NCBI GenBank assembly: GCA_016865035.1
Contig: CP018227.1
Coordinates: forward strand, 1,644,001-1,708,000
DNA: 64,000 bases
Source of the DNA: Kordiimonadales bacterium IMCC3096
GTDB lineage: Bacteria; Pseudomonadota; Alphaproteobacteria; Minwuiales; Minwuiaceae
Direction of reading: 5' to 3'
The position numbers and the translations under genes were made by a program. Each line of letters opens with the position of its first letter. Positions within the stretch are counted from its first letter, which is position 1. This document shows positions 50,402 through 59,478 of this stretch, piece after piece. Below the pieces are notes generated by a model. The model was not told where the DNA came from and searched no databases. It worked only from the letters and a program-made list of their open reading frames with translations.

Positions 50402-51624
50402 GCGCGCCCCAGATGCCGGGCGATGCGCCGGGCCAGCCGTTCCGCCACCTGCTGCTTGCTGAGGGGCGGCCAGACATCCGGCTCCCCACCCGAGATCAGG
50501 GTGACGCTGTTGTTGTCACCGCCGAAGGTGCCGGTGGCGGGACTGACGTCATTGGCCAGGATCCAGTCACAGCCCTTGCGCTGCCGCTTGGCGACCGCAT
50601 GTTCGATGACCTTCTCGGTCTCGGCGGCAAAGCCGATGACAAGACCGGGCCGGTCCTTCGCCCGTCCCGACAGCGTGGCGAGAATGTCCGGATTCTCCGC
50701 GAAGGCCAGGCTGGGCGGGCCGCTGCCCTTCTCCTTCTTCAGTTTCTCCCCCGCCTCCGTCGCGACCCGCCAGTCGGCCACGGCGGCGGCGCAGACAGCA
50801 ATGTCCGCAGGCAGGGCCGCCTCGCAGGCGTCCAGCATCTGCCGCGCGGTCTCGACCCTGCGGATCTCCACACCGGCCGGATCAGGCTGGTGCGTCGGGC
50901 CGCTGACCAGCACCGTCTCCGCCCCCGCCGCTGCCAGGGCCGCGGCAATGGCATGGCCCTGCTTGCCGGAGGATCGGTTGGCGATATAGCGGACGGGATC
51001 GATGGGTTCATGCGTCGGGCCGGAGGTGACCAGGGCACGCAGGCCCTGAAGCGGGCGCGGTCCGAAATGCGCCTCCAGCGCCGCGACGATCTCCAGCGGT
51101 TCCGCCATGCGGCCCGGTCCGAACTCGCCGCAGGCCATGTTGCCCTCGTTCGGGCCGACCACCATCACCCCATCCCCCTGCAGGACCGCCAGATTGCGCT
51201 GCGTTGCCGGATGCAGCCACATGCGCACGTTCATGGCCGGGGCCAGCATGACCGGCTTGTCGGTGGCCAGCAGCAGCGTCGCCGCCAGATCGGGCGCCAT
51301 TCCGGCAGCCATGCGGCCCATCAGATTGGCGGTCGCCGGGGCGACGAGAACGATGTCGGCCTGGCGCGAGAGCTGGATATGCCCCATCTCCGATTCATCG
51401 GTCAGGTCGAACAGGTCCGTGAAGACCCGGTCCTCCGACAGCGACGACAGCGCCAGCGGGGTCGTGAACTCGTGGCCTGCCCGGGTCAGCACGCAGCGCA
51501 CGGCGGCCCCCCTTTCGCGCAGCCGCCGGATCAGATCCGGCGCCTTCACGGCGGCAATGCCACCGCCGACGATCAGCAGGACGCGGCGACCGGCAAGCGG
51601 CGAGGCACCAATCGGGACCGTCAT
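50398..51624 (-). CDS. coaBC: Phosphopantothenoylcysteine decarboxylase / phosphopantothenate-cysteine ligase
   Basis: 408 residues from ATG 51624 (a TTG six bases earlier is possible). CoaC half: [16 protein letters not shown], the active-site His in [27 protein letters not shown] with the catalytic Cys. CoaB half: [36 protein letters not shown] and NDV near the C-terminus. It uses CTP to couple 4'-phosphopantothenate with cysteine, then decarboxylates it. First gene of the coaBC-dut-rrf2 coupled set, divergent from the sdh operon. Confidence 0.95.
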   Translation of the reverse strand: MTVPIGASPLAGRRVLLIVGGGIAAVKAPDLIRRLRERGAAVRCVLTRAGHEFTTPLALSSLSEDRVFTDLFDLTDESEMGHIQLSRQADIVLVAPATANLMGRMAAGMAPDLAATLLLATDKPVMLAPAMNVRMWLHPATQRNLAVLQGDGVMVVGPNEGNMACGEFGPGRMAEPLEIVAALEAHFGPRPLQGLRALVTSGPTHEPIDPVRYIANRSSGKQGHAIAAALAAAGAETVLVSGPTHQPDPAGVEIRRVETARQMLDACEAALPADIAVCAAAVADWRVATEAGEKLKKEKGSGPPSLAFAENPDILATLSGRAKDRPGLVIGFAAETEKVIEHAVAKRQRKGCDWILANDVSPATGTFGGDNNSVTLISGGEPDVWPPLSKQQVAERLARRIARHLGRA

Positions 51625-51984
51625 GGGCAAATGTCCAATTCACGAAATGCGCGTGTGGATCGCATATAAACCCGAATGCGCCGCACCGGCAACCGGAAGC
51701 CGTCCCGTACCGCCGCCCCGACGTCAAAGATCAAGGATTGATGACCATCAACAAGTGCTTGGTTGGCCGAAGCTTCGTTTGACAGGACTGCCCCTGTAAC
51801 CGCAAACTGATCTCCTGCGCGGTCGGGGGGCCGGAAACATCAATCTGATTCCCGCCGATCACGCTGAGGATTGGGGGATGGCACGGCACGTTCGAGGGTC
51901 GGACGGCGCGCCATCATTTTCCCACGTGGTCTTCCTTGGACATGCACTGTCCGGAGCCCGTGGCAGGCAAGCAGGGGGTCAGAC
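51625..51984. promoter_or_regulatory. Shared upstream region of coaBC and the sdhCDAB operon
   Basis: No gene is evident in these 360 bases. A TTGACA at 51779-51784 is a possible -35 for sdhC, but no matching -10 is seen at the right distance, so the promoter cannot be fixed. A GGGGG run at 51974-51978 precedes the sdhC ATG. No riboswitch was recognised. Confidence 0.35.
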
Positions 51985-52374
51985 ATGGCGAACACGAATC
52001 GCCCGTTGTCACCGCATCTACAGGTCTATCGTCCCCAGCTCACGTCCATGCTGTCGATCCTGCATCGCGGTACGGGTGTTGCGCTGGCCGGTGGCCTCAT
52101 CCTGATGCTCTGGTGGCTGGTCGCATTGGCGAGCGGACCGGAATATTACGATTATGTCATGGGGATCGCGGGCAGCATCATCGGCCGGCTGGTCATGCTG
52201 GGCTTCACCTGGGCGCTGTTCTTCCACCTCTGCAACGGCCTGCGCCATCTCTACTGGGATGCGGGCTGGGGCTTCGAGATCGCGTCCGTATATCGCAGTG
52301 GCTACATGGTGGTGATCGGGGCAACGGTCCTGACCGTACTTGCATGGATTGCCGCTTACGGATGGGGAGGCTGA
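51985..52374 (+). CDS. sdhC: Succinate dehydrogenase cytochrome b556 subunit
   Basis: 129 residues from ATG 51985. [20 protein letters not shown] and [11 protein letters not shown] are the SdhC signature; heme-ligand His in [13 protein letters not shown]. Three membrane helices. First gene of the sdhCDAB operon; followed two bases later by sdhD. It binds heme b with SdhD and carries the ubiquinone site. Confidence 0.94.
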   Translation: MANTNRPLSPHLQVYRPQLTSMLSILHRGTGVALAGGLILMLWWLVALASGPEYYDYVMGIAGSIIGRLVMLGFTWALFFHLCNGLRHLYWDAGWGFEIASVYRSGYMVVIGATVLTVLAWIAAYGWGG

Positions 52375-52376
52375 TC

Positions 52377-52766
52377 ATGCAGAAGTCGCGTCTGAATACA
52401 CCGCTGAAGAACGTCCGTGGCCTGGGCTCGGCCCGCGACGGGACCGAGCACTGGTGGATGCAGCGGGTAACGGCTATCGCGCTGTTGCCGCTGGTCTTTG
52501 CCTTCGTCGTGCTGGCGATCCGCCTGACCAAGGCTGACTATCTGACTGCCGATGGCGTCGTCGGCCACCCGGTGGTTGCCGGTGTGCTGCTGCTGCTGAT
52601 CGTCGCCGTCTTCTGGCACCTGAAGCTGGGCTTGCAGGTGGTGATCGAGGATTACGTGCACGGCCATGCGCCGAAGCTGTTCCTCATGTTCGTCAATACG
52701 TTCGGCTGCTGGATCGGTGCCCTGATCTGCGCGCTTGCCGTCCTCAAGATTGCCTTCGGGGGTTGA
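52377..52766 (+). CDS. sdhD: Succinate dehydrogenase hydrophobic membrane anchor
   Basis: 129 residues. [24 protein letters not shown], split here as [16 protein letters not shown] and WWMQRVTA, matches alphaproteobacterial Sdh[19 protein letters not shown] carries the heme-ligand His. Three helices. It anchors SdhA/B to the membrane and completes the quinone site. Five bases separate its stop from sdhA. Confidence 0.93.
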   Translation: MQKSRLNTPLKNVRGLGSARDGTEHWWMQRVTAIALLPLVFAFVVLAIRLTKADYLTADGVVGHPVVAGVLLLLIVAVFWHLKLGLQVVIEDYVHGHAPKLFLMFVNTFGCWIGALICALAVLKIAFGG

Positions 52767-52771
52767 GCACG

Positions 52772-54565
52772 ATGTCAGATGCTTACGAGATTACAGAGCA
52801 CAAGTTCGATGTGGTGGTGGTTGGTGCCGGCGGTGCCGGACTACGCGCCGCCATGGGCTGTGCGGAGGCCGGGCTGAACACGGCCTGCGTCACCAAGGTG
52901 TTCCCGACGCGGTCGCACACGGTTGCAGCGCAGGGCGGCATCTCCGCCTCGCTGGGCAACATGGGCCCCGACAACTGGCGCTGGCACATGTACGACACCG
53001 TCAAGGGGTCGGACTGGCTGGGTGACCAGGACGCCATCGAGTACATGGTGCGCGATGCCGTCAACGCGGTGCTGGAACTGGAGCACTTCGGTGTGCCCTT
53101 CAGCCGTACCGACGAGGGGCGGATATACCAGCGCGCCTTCGGCGGCATGACCACGGAGTTCGGTGAGGGCCCGGCCGCGCAGCGGACCTGTGCCGCCGCC
53201 GACCGTACCGGTCACGCCATGCTGCACACGCTCTATGGCCAGTCGCTGAAGAACGACACGCATTTCTTCATCGAGTATTTCGCCATCGACCTGATCATGG
53301 ACGAGGAAGGCGCCTGCACCGGCGTGCTCTGCTGGGACCTGTCCGACGGCTCCCTGCACCTGTTCCGGGCGCAGATGGTCATCCTGGCCACCGGCGGCTA
53401 TGGCCGCGCCTACTTCTCCTGCACCTCGGCCCATACCTGCACCGGCGACGGTGGCGGCATGGTGCTGCGCGCGGGCCTGCCGCTGCAGGATCTGGAGTTC
53501 GTGCAGTTCCATCCCACCGGCATCTACGGTGCGGGCTGCCTGATCACCGAGGGCGTCCGTGGCGAGGGCGGCTATCTGGTCAATTCGGAGGGTGAGCGCT
53601 TCATGGAGCGCTATGCCCCCTCCGCCAAGGACTTGGCCAGCCGTGACGTCGTCTCCCGCGCCATGACCATGGAGATCCGGGAGGGCCGTGGCGTCGGCAA
53701 GGACGGCGACCACATCTTCCTGCACCTGGATCACCTGGACAAGGACATCATCGCCGAGCGCCTGCCGGGCATCTCGGAATCGGCGCACATCTTCGCCGGT
53801 GTCGATGTGAACAAGGAACCGATCCCCGTGCTGCCGACCGTGCACTACAACATGGGCGGTATCCAGACGAACTACAAAGGCGAGGTGCTGACGCTGCGTG
53901 ACGGTGATCCGGACGCGGTGGTGCCGGGCCTGATGGCCGCCGGCGAGGCTGCCTGCGTCTCAGTCCATGGTGCCAACCGGCTCGGCTCCAACTCCCTGAT
54001 CGATCTGGTGGTGTTCGGGCGGGCCTGTGCCAAGCGCTGCTCGGAGATCCTGGAACCTGGTGCCCAGCACAAGGACACCAACAAGGAATCGCTCAACAAG
54101 GCGCTGGACCGCTTCGACAGGATGCGCCACGCCAAGGGCGACATGCCGACGTCCCGCATCCGCAACAACATGCAGCGCGTGATGCAGAACAACTGCGCCG
54201 TCTTCCGCACCTCCGAGGTGCTGGCGGAGGGCAAGGGGCTGATCGACGAGGTCTATACCCAGATGCCGTCGATCGGCGTTCAGGACCGCAGCCTGGTCTG
54301 GAACTCCGACCTGGTGGAGGCGCTGGAACTCGACAACCTGATCCGTCAGGCGGTCGTGACCATGCATTCCGCCGAGAACCGCAAGGAGAGCCGCGGCGCC
54401 CACGCGCACGAGGACTTCTCCGACCGCGACGACGAGAACTGGATGAAGCATACGCTGAGCTGGTTCGATGAGGACGGCAAGGTCACCATCGACTACCGCC
54501 CGGTGCACACCTACACCCTCTCCAACGAGATGGAGTATGTGAAGCCGAAGGCGCGCGTTTACTGA
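52772..54565 (+). CDS. sdhA: Succinate dehydrogenase flavoprotein subunit
   Basis: 597 residues from ATG 52772. FAD-binding [12 protein letters not shown], the covalent-FAD His in [11 protein letters not shown], the active-site [21 protein letters not shown] and the late [11 protein letters not shown]. It oxidises succinate to fumarate and passes electrons to the Fe-S subunit. A TTG nine bases upstream is the alternative start. Part of the sdhCDAB operon. Confidence 0.96.
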   Translation: MSDAYEITEHKFDVVVVGAGGAGLRAAMGCAEAGLNTACVTKVFPTRSHTVAAQGGISASLGNMGPDNWRWHMYDTVKGSDWLGDQDAIEYMVRDAVNAVLELEHFGVPFSRTDEGRIYQRAFGGMTTEFGEGPAAQRTCAAADRTGHAMLHTLYGQSLKNDTHFFIEYFAIDLIMDEEGACTGVLCWDLSDGSLHLFRAQMVILATGGYGRAYFSCTSAHTCTGDGGGMVLRAGLPLQDLEFVQFHPTGIYGAGCLITEGVRGEGGYLVNSEGERFMERYAPSAKDLASRDVVSRAMTMEIREGRGVGKDGDHIFLHLDHLDKDIIAERLPGISESAHIFAGVDVNKEPIPVLPTVHYNMGGIQTNYKGEVLTLRDGDPDAVVPGLMAAGEAACVSVHGANRLGSNSLIDLVVFGRACAKRCSEILEPGAQHKDTNKESLNKALDRFDRMRHAKGDMPTSRIRNNMQRVMQNNCAVFRTSEVLAEGKGLIDEVYTQMPSIGVQDRSLVWNSDLVEALELDNLIRQAVVTMHSAENRKESRGAHAHEDFSDRDDENWMKHTLSWFDEDGKVTIDYRPVHTYTLSNEMEYVKPKARVY

Positions 54566-54624
54566 TCGAGCACCGGAATTCCCGGGCCGGATAGTTTCTC
54601 CGGCCCCGGATTGGGGGACACGAC

Positions 54625-55410
54625 ATGGTCGAATTCAATCTACCGGCTAATTCCCGGATCAAGTCCAACGGCAAGACCTGGCCGAAGGTCGGGGACGGCA
54701 GCAACACGAAGAAGTTCAAGATCTACCGCTATGACCCGGACTCGGGCGAGAATCCCCGGGTCGATACCTATGAGGTCGATCTCGACGACTGCGGCCCGAT
54801 GATCCTGGACGCACTGATCCGCATCAAGGACGAGGTCGATCCGACCCTGACCTTCCGCCGCTCCTGCCGGGAGGGGATCTGCGGTTCCTGTGCCATGAAC
54901 ATCGACGGCACCAACACCCTGGCCTGCACCAAGGGCATCCAGGAGGTGAAGGGAGATGTGAAGATCTATCCCCTGCCGCATCTGGAGGTGATCAAGGATC
55001 TGGTCGGCGACCTGACCCATTTCTACGCCCAGTATGCCTCCATCGAGCCCTGGATGCAGACCAAGACGCCGGCCCCGCCGGATCGGGAGCGGCTGCAGGA
55101 TCGCGATGACCGCGTGAAGATCGACGGCCTGTACGAGTGCATCCTGTGCGCCTGCTGCGCCACGTCCTGCCCCAGCTACTGGTGGAACGGCGACCGCTAT
55201 CTCGGCCCCGCCGTGCTGTTGCAGGCCTATCGCTGGGTCATCGACAGCCGCGACGAGGCAACGGGCGACCGGCTGGACAAGCTGGAAGATCCGTTCAAGC
55301 TCTATCGCTGCCACACCATCATGAACTGCGCCAGGACCTGTCCGAAGGGCCTGAATCCCGGCCGGGCCATCGCGGAACTGAAGAAGATGATGGTGGAGCG
55401 CAAGCTCTGA
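54625..55410 (+). CDS. sdhB: Succinate dehydrogenase iron-sulfur subunit
   Basis: 261 residues. [2Fe-2S] site: [15 protein letters not shown] and the fourth Cys in NTLAC. [4Fe-4S] and [3Fe-4S] site: [16 protein letters not shown] and [17 protein letters not shown]. It is the electron wire from FAD to quinone. Final gene of the operon; a strong hairpin terminator follows at 55459. Confidence 0.96.
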   Translation: MVEFNLPANSRIKSNGKTWPKVGDGSNTKKFKIYRYDPDSGENPRVDTYEVDLDDCGPMILDALIRIKDEVDPTLTFRRSCREGICGSCAMNIDGTNTLACTKGIQEVKGDVKIYPLPHLEVIKDLVGDLTHFYAQYASIEPWMQTKTPAPPDRERLQDRDDRVKIDGLYECILCACCATSCPSYWWNGDRYLGPAVLLQAYRWVIDSRDEATGDRLDKLEDPFKLYRCHTIMNCARTCPKGLNPGRAIAELKKMMVERKL

Positions 55411-55458
55411 GCGCTGTGGCCCCCTGACGGGCCGCCCCGCGTTTCGATATCCACGCTG

Positions 55459-55492
55459 AACGGCGCATCCGGATCCTCCCGGATGCGCCGTT
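55459..55492 (+). terminator. Terminator after the sdhCDAB operon
   Basis: A 14-bp perfect stem (AACGGCGCATCCGG with CCGGATGCGCCGTT) and six-base loop, then a weak T-rich run TTCCTCGTTC. It lies 48 bases after the sdhB stop. Confidence 0.85.
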
Positions 55493-55545
55493 CCTCGTTC
55501 CGGCCCTCTCTTGGCTGCATGTGTCACCAGCCACCCCAAGACTCA

Positions 55546-55701
55546 CGCCGTACCCGGGCTTGACCCGGGTACCCGGCAGTGCCGCACAGACCTCTGAGAC
55601 CGGGCTCTCGGGTCAAGCCCGAGAGCGACGTGGTGTTGTGGAGGTATCGTAGCATCTGCGCCATCCCCCCACTGACGCCGCCGCCGGACTTGATCCGGCG
55701 G
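55546..55701. repeat. REP-like palindromic cluster, copy 2 plus extra hairpins
   Basis: Bases 55546-55616 match the reverse complement of 14875-14945. There are three hairpins, each with a CTTGA or TCAAG loop: TACCCGGG stem (55551-55571), CTCTCGGG/CCCGAGAG (55605-55625) and CCGCCGGA/TCCGGCGG (55681-55701). The stems differ in sequence but stay paired. The remainder of 55411-55804 shows no gene apart from the sdh terminator. Confidence 0.85.
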
Positions 55702-55804
55702 CCCACCAGCCCCGCCACCCCACCGAAACGCTGACACCTGACCGTTCGGACAGGTACAGTTCCGGCTCCGGCTGCATCAGGATGGGACTGACGGAGGGAA
55801 CCGG

Positions 55805-56563
55805 ATGACAGGACAGGGACCGGATCTGGAGTTCGAGCGCCAGATGGCCGATGCCATCTCGCTGGATGACCTGGGCGACGCGCTGGAATATCGCGTGCGG
55901 GCCATGGGCTACGCGGGATTCGTCTATTACACCCACAGGCGCATGCCACTGGACGAGGTCGCGGCGGGGGAGGCCTTCGTCCTGTCCCGCGGCCCGGCGT
56001 TCCTGAAGGCGTTCGAGGCGATCTACTACAGCCGCCGCATGTTCCGTTTCGATCCGATGCTGCAACTGGTGTCGGAACGGCATGCCCCCTTCACCACCCT
56101 GGCCGAGCGCTCACAGATGGCGCTGACCCGGCGGCAGCGCTGGATCTGGGCACTGGAGAAGCGGTTCGGCATCAAGTACGATCTGTTCATCCCCATGAAC
56201 ACGCCGCTCAGGACCCAGGCGCTCTATCTGTTCATGCTGGGCGATCCGGCGGGGGCGGCGGAGACCATTGAGGCGACCACCGACGAGTTGCACCGGCTGG
56301 CGCTGCGCTTCACGGTCAGCATCGCCGACTATCTGGTGCTGGGCGGGGAGAACGAACTGGCGGACATGGTCTTCTCCCGCCGGGAACAGGAATGCCTGCT
56401 CTGGATGTCGAAGGGCCGCAGCAATGCGGAGATCGGCGAGATCCTGGGGATCAGCGAGCGCACGGTGAAGTTTCACGTCGCCAACCTGATGAAGAAACTC
56501 AACGCCGCCAACCGCACCGAAGCCATCGCCATCGCCGCCCGCTCCGGCTGGCTGACGAACTGA
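55805..56563 (+). CDS. LuxR-family regulator without a cognate synthase (solo)
   Basis: 252 residues. An N-terminal autoinducer-binding-like domain (about 20-165) and a GerE helix-turn-helix: FSRREQECLLWMSKGRSNAE...ISERTVKFHVANLMKKLNA. By alignment with TraR the conserved Tyr61, Asp70 and Pro71 (in YYSRRMFRFDP) are kept, but Trp57 is Phe and Trp85 is Thr or Phe, and no luxI neighbour is present. Such solos sense foreign acyl-homoserine lactones or other small molecules. It faces infC tail to tail across a hairpin. Confidence 0.88.
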   Translation: MTGQGPDLEFERQMADAISLDDLGDALEYRVRAMGYAGFVYYTHRRMPLDEVAAGEAFVLSRGPAFLKAFEAIYYSRRMFRFDPMLQLVSERHAPFTTLAERSQMALTRRQRWIWALEKRFGIKYDLFIPMNTPLRTQALYLFMLGDPAGAAETIEATTDELHRLALRFTVSIADYLVLGGENELADMVFSRREQECLLWMSKGRSNAEIGEILGISERTVKFHVANLMKKLNAANRTEAIAIAARSGWLTN

Positions 56564-56604
56564 CCCTGCGGGAACGGACAAAGGACCACCCCGCACGCTT
56601 CTGC

Positions 56605-56626
56605 TCCTCCCCCATCAGGGGGAGGA
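56605..56626. terminator. Palindromic hairpin between convergent LuxR solo and infC
   Basis: A nine-base perfect stem TCCTCCCCC / GGGGGAGGA with an ATCA loop, at 56605-56626, between the 3' ends of the two genes. It is related in style to the inner arms at 40371-40441. Likely a shared bidirectional terminator or small repeat. Confidence 0.7.
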
Positions 56627-56663
56627 CAGGAGTTGGTGGTGGTTTTCGGCAGGGCCGGGGGGA

Positions 56664-57200
56664 TCAGCGGGGTGCGATCACCATGACCATCTGGCGGCCT
56701 TCGGTCTTGGGGTGCTGCTCGACCTTGGCGGTTTCCTTCATCTCTTCCTGCACGCGGATCATCACGTCCAGGCCGAGATTCTGATGCGCCATCTCGCGGC
56801 CACGGAACCGCATGGTCACCTTGACCTTGTCGCCTTCTTCAATGAATTCCACGACCTTCTTCATCTTGGTCTCGTAGTCGTGGTCATCGATGTTCGGGCG
56901 CATCTTGATTTCCTTCACCTCCTGCGTCTTCTGCTTCTTGCGGGCGGCGTTGGCTTTCTTCTGCGCTTCATACTTGAACTTGCCGAGGTCCATCAGCTTG
57001 CAGACCGGCGGGCGCATGTTCGGGGAAACCTCGACAAGGTCCAGTCCGATGGTGCGCGCAGCCTTCAGCGCGTCGACCGTCGCGACGACCCCGTGATTGT
57101 TCCCCTCGTGATCGATCAGGCGGATTTCCCGGACTTCGATACGTTCGTTGGCGCGCGGTCCGTCCCGGACGGGCGCGGCATTCATTGGCGGACGGGCTAT
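56664..57200 (-). CDS. infC: Translation initiation factor IF-3, probable ATA start
   Basis: 178 residues if it starts at the ATA at 57200; the first ATG is five codons later at 57185. AAAGGGG is placed six bases before the ATA but far too distant from the ATG, which makes the ATA the better start. The product reads (I/M)[20 protein letters not shown], and [30 protein letters not shown] and the C-terminal [10 protein letters not shown] are clear. Rare starts are the known basis of IF-3 autoregulation. It lies 89 bases after thrS on the same strand. The rpmI-rplT genes that usually follow are not here. Confidence 0.92.
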   Translation of the reverse strand: MARPPMNAAPVRDGPRANERIEVREIRLIDHEGNNHGVVATVDALKAARTIGLDLVEVSPNMRPPVCKLMDLGKFKYEAQKKANAARKKQKTQEVKEIKMRPNIDDHDYETKMKKVVEFIEEGDKVKVTMRFRGREMAHQNLGLDVMIRVQEEMKETAKVEQHPKTEGRQMVMVIAPR

Positions 57201-57289
57201 GGGTTTCCCCTTTCAGTCAGTGATCAACAGGTTACAGGTCGGAAGGTGGCTTCGGGCCGAATAGAGCACGGCCCGAGGCAACGCGGCAG

Positions 57290-59236
57290 TTATACCATAC
57301 TGCCGGGCATTACCGCCTCCTCCTTAAGGATAGCAAGCGCGTCTTCAAGGGCAAGAACTTGTTGGCGCTTGTCGCCAAGTCGGCGGACGGACACGGTGCC
57401 CTGCTCCGCCTCGTTCTTGCCCACCACCAGCATGACCGGCACCTTGGCGAGACTGTGCTCCCGGACCTTGTAGTTGATCTTCTCGTTCCGCAGATCGCTT
57501 TCAACCCTGAGACCGGCCTTCTTCGCGGCGGCCACGACTTCGGCCGCATAGACGTCCGCGTCCTGGGTGATCGTCGCGACCATGGCCTGCACCGGTGAGA
57601 GCCAGAGCGGGAACTTGCCGGCGAAATTCTCGATCAGGATTCCGGCAAAGCGCTCGAACGAGCCCAGGATGGCCCGGTGCAGCATGACCGGGCGATGGCG
57701 CTCGCCATCCTCCCCGATGTAACTGGCATCCAGCCGCTCCGGCAGCACGAAATCCACCTGCAGCGTGCCGCACTGCCAGTCGCGACCGATGGCATCCCGC
57801 AGCACGAACTCCAGCTTCGGACCATAGAAGGCGCCTTCGCCGGGGTTCATCTCGTAGGGCAGGCCCACTTCCTCGATGGCTTCGCGCAGCGCCGCCTCCG
57901 CCTTGTCCCAGGTCTCGTCGGACCCGGCACGCACCGGTGGCCGGTCGGAGAATTTCACCCGCACGTCCTCGAACCCGAAGTCCCTGTAGATCGTGGTCAG
58001 CAGGTCGCAGAAGATCGCGCTCTCGCTGTTGATCTGGTCCTCGGCGCAGAAGATGTGGGCGTCATCCTGGGTGAAGTTGCGCACCCGCATCAGGCCATGC
58101 AGAGCCCCCGACGGCTCATAGCGGTGGCAGCAGCCGAATTCCGCCATGCGCATCGGCAGGTCGCGATAGCTCTTCAGCCCCTGGCGGAAGATCTGCACGT
58201 GGCCCGGGCAGTTCATGGGCTTCAGCGCATAGTTCCGCTCGTCCGCGTCGGAGGTGAACATGTGCTCGCGGAACTTCTCCCAGTGGCCGGAGGCCTCCCA
58301 GAGTTTCCTGTCGACAAGCTGCGGAGTCTTCACTTCCCGATAGCCGGCCGCATCCAGCCGCTGACGCATGTAGCGTTCCAGCGCCAGATAGAAGGTCCAG
58401 CCCTTCGGGTGCCAGAAGGCCATGCCCGGCGCTTCCTCCTGCATGTGGAACAGCGACATCTCGCGTCCCAGGCGGCGGTGATCGCGCTTCTCCGCCTCCT
58501 CCAGCATGGTGAGGTAGGCCTTCAGCTCCTTGTCCGTGCGCCAGCAGGTGCCATAGACCCGCTGCAGCATCGGGTTGCGGGAATCGCCGCGCCAGTAGGC
58601 CCCGGCCAGCTTGGTCAGCTTGAAGGCATGACCCAGCCGCGCGGTGGAGGCCAGATGCGGGCCGATGCAGAGGTCCATCCAGTCGCCCTGGGCATAGATG
58701 GAGATCGGCTCGTCCTCCGGCAGATCCTCGATGATCTCCGCCTTGTAGTGCTCGCCCTGGTCGCGGAAGTGGCGAATGGCGTCGTCGCGCGCCCAGACCG
58801 AGCGCTCGATGGGCAGGTCGCGGTCCACGATCTCGTGCATCCGCTGCTCCATCGCCTCGACGTCTTCCGGCGTGAAGGGCTCGTCGCGGGCAAAGTCGTA
58901 GTAGAAGCCGTTCTCGATCGACGGACCGATGGTGACCTGGGTGTCGGGGAACAGTTCCTGCGCCGCCTGCGCCAGCACATGCGCCGCGTCGTGGCGCAGC
59001 AGGGGCAGCACCACGTCGTCGGGCGACTTCGCGGTCACGATCTCGATCTGCGCATCCTGCTCGATGGGTCGCTTCAGGTCGCGCAGCTCACCGTCGATCT
59101 TCACCGCCAGCGCGGCCTTGGCCAGGCCCGGACCGATGGCTGCCGCCACATCCAGACCGGTCGGCGTCCGCTCGAACGTCAGGGCATTGCCGTCGGGCAA
59201 GGTGACGTTGATCGCGGCCTGGGCCTGGGTGGTCAT
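57290..59236 (-). CDS. thrS: Threonyl-tRNA synthetase
   Basis: 648 residues. TGS domain at the N-terminus, editing-site [11 protein letters not shown], class II catalytic motifs NCPGHVQIF (zinc Cys) and [20 protein letters not shown] (split: [20 protein letters not shown]), and a C-terminal anticodon domain. GAAGGAGAG precedes the ATG. It charges tRNA-Thr. Followed by infC; a terminator of the previous transcript lies upstream (59388-59420). Confidence 0.96.
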   Translation of the reverse strand: MTTQAQAAINVTLPDGNALTFERTPTGLDVAAAIGPGLAKAALAVKIDGELRDLKRPIEQDAQIEIVTAKSPDDVVLPLLRHDAAHVLAQAAQELFPDTQVTIGPSIENGFYYDFARDEPFTPEDVEAMEQRMHEIVDRDLPIERSVWARDDAIRHFRDQGEHYKAEIIEDLPEDEPISIYAQGDWMDLCIGPHLASTARLGHAFKLTKLAGAYWRGDSRNPMLQRVYGTCWRTDKELKAYLTMLEEAEKRDHRRLGREMSLFHMQEEAPGMAFWHPKGWTFYLALERYMRQRLDAAGYREVKTPQLVDRKLWEASGHWEKFREHMFTSDADERNYALKPMNCPGHVQIFRQGLKSYRDLPMRMAEFGCCHRYEPSGALHGLMRVRNFTQDDAHIFCAEDQINSESAIFCDLLTTIYRDFGFEDVRVKFSDRPPVRAGSDETWDKAEAALREAIEEVGLPYEMNPGEGAFYGPKLEFVLRDAIGRDWQCGTLQVDFVLPERLDASYIGEDGERHRPVMLHRAILGSFERFAGILIENFAGKFPLWLSPVQAMVATITQDADVYAAEVVAAAKKAGLRVESDLRNEKINYKVREHSLAKVPVMLVVGKNEAEQGTVSVRRLGDKRQQVLALEDALAILKEEAVMPGSMV

Positions 59237-59387
59237 CGGCTCTCTCCTTCAGTCAAAGAGCGGTTCGGAGTTACCTGCGCTCTTTTAGAGTGGAGCCGTG
59301 AAAGGTCAAGCGAACAGCGGGAAGACGCAGGTGAATTGCGTCAATCGCCGCTGCCCGGACACACATGGCGCGCCAGGAAAGAAGCAG

Positions 59388-59420
59388 AAAAAACCGGCCG
59401 CGACAGAGGTCGCGACCGGC
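59388..59420 (-). terminator. Rho-independent terminator after the acetolactate synthase-like gene
   Basis: Read on the minus strand: GCCGGTCGCGAC, loop CTCT, GTCGCGGCCGGT and a TTTTT run. Begins 59 bases past the stop at 59479, so it isolates thrS-infC from the gene before. Confidence 0.92.
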
Positions 59421-59478
59421 TCTTCATTCCTGTCGTGCAGGGGGCAATGCCAGCGGCACCGCCCCGACACGTGCCGGA

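Noticed and set aside
51625-51984. A riboswitch before the sdh operon
   Set aside because: No conserved riboswitch core could be recognised by eye.
57186-57289. A structured regulatory RNA between thrS and infC
   Set aside because: Only the ribosome site and ordinary GC-rich sequence are visible; no T-box, S-box or leader peptide pattern.
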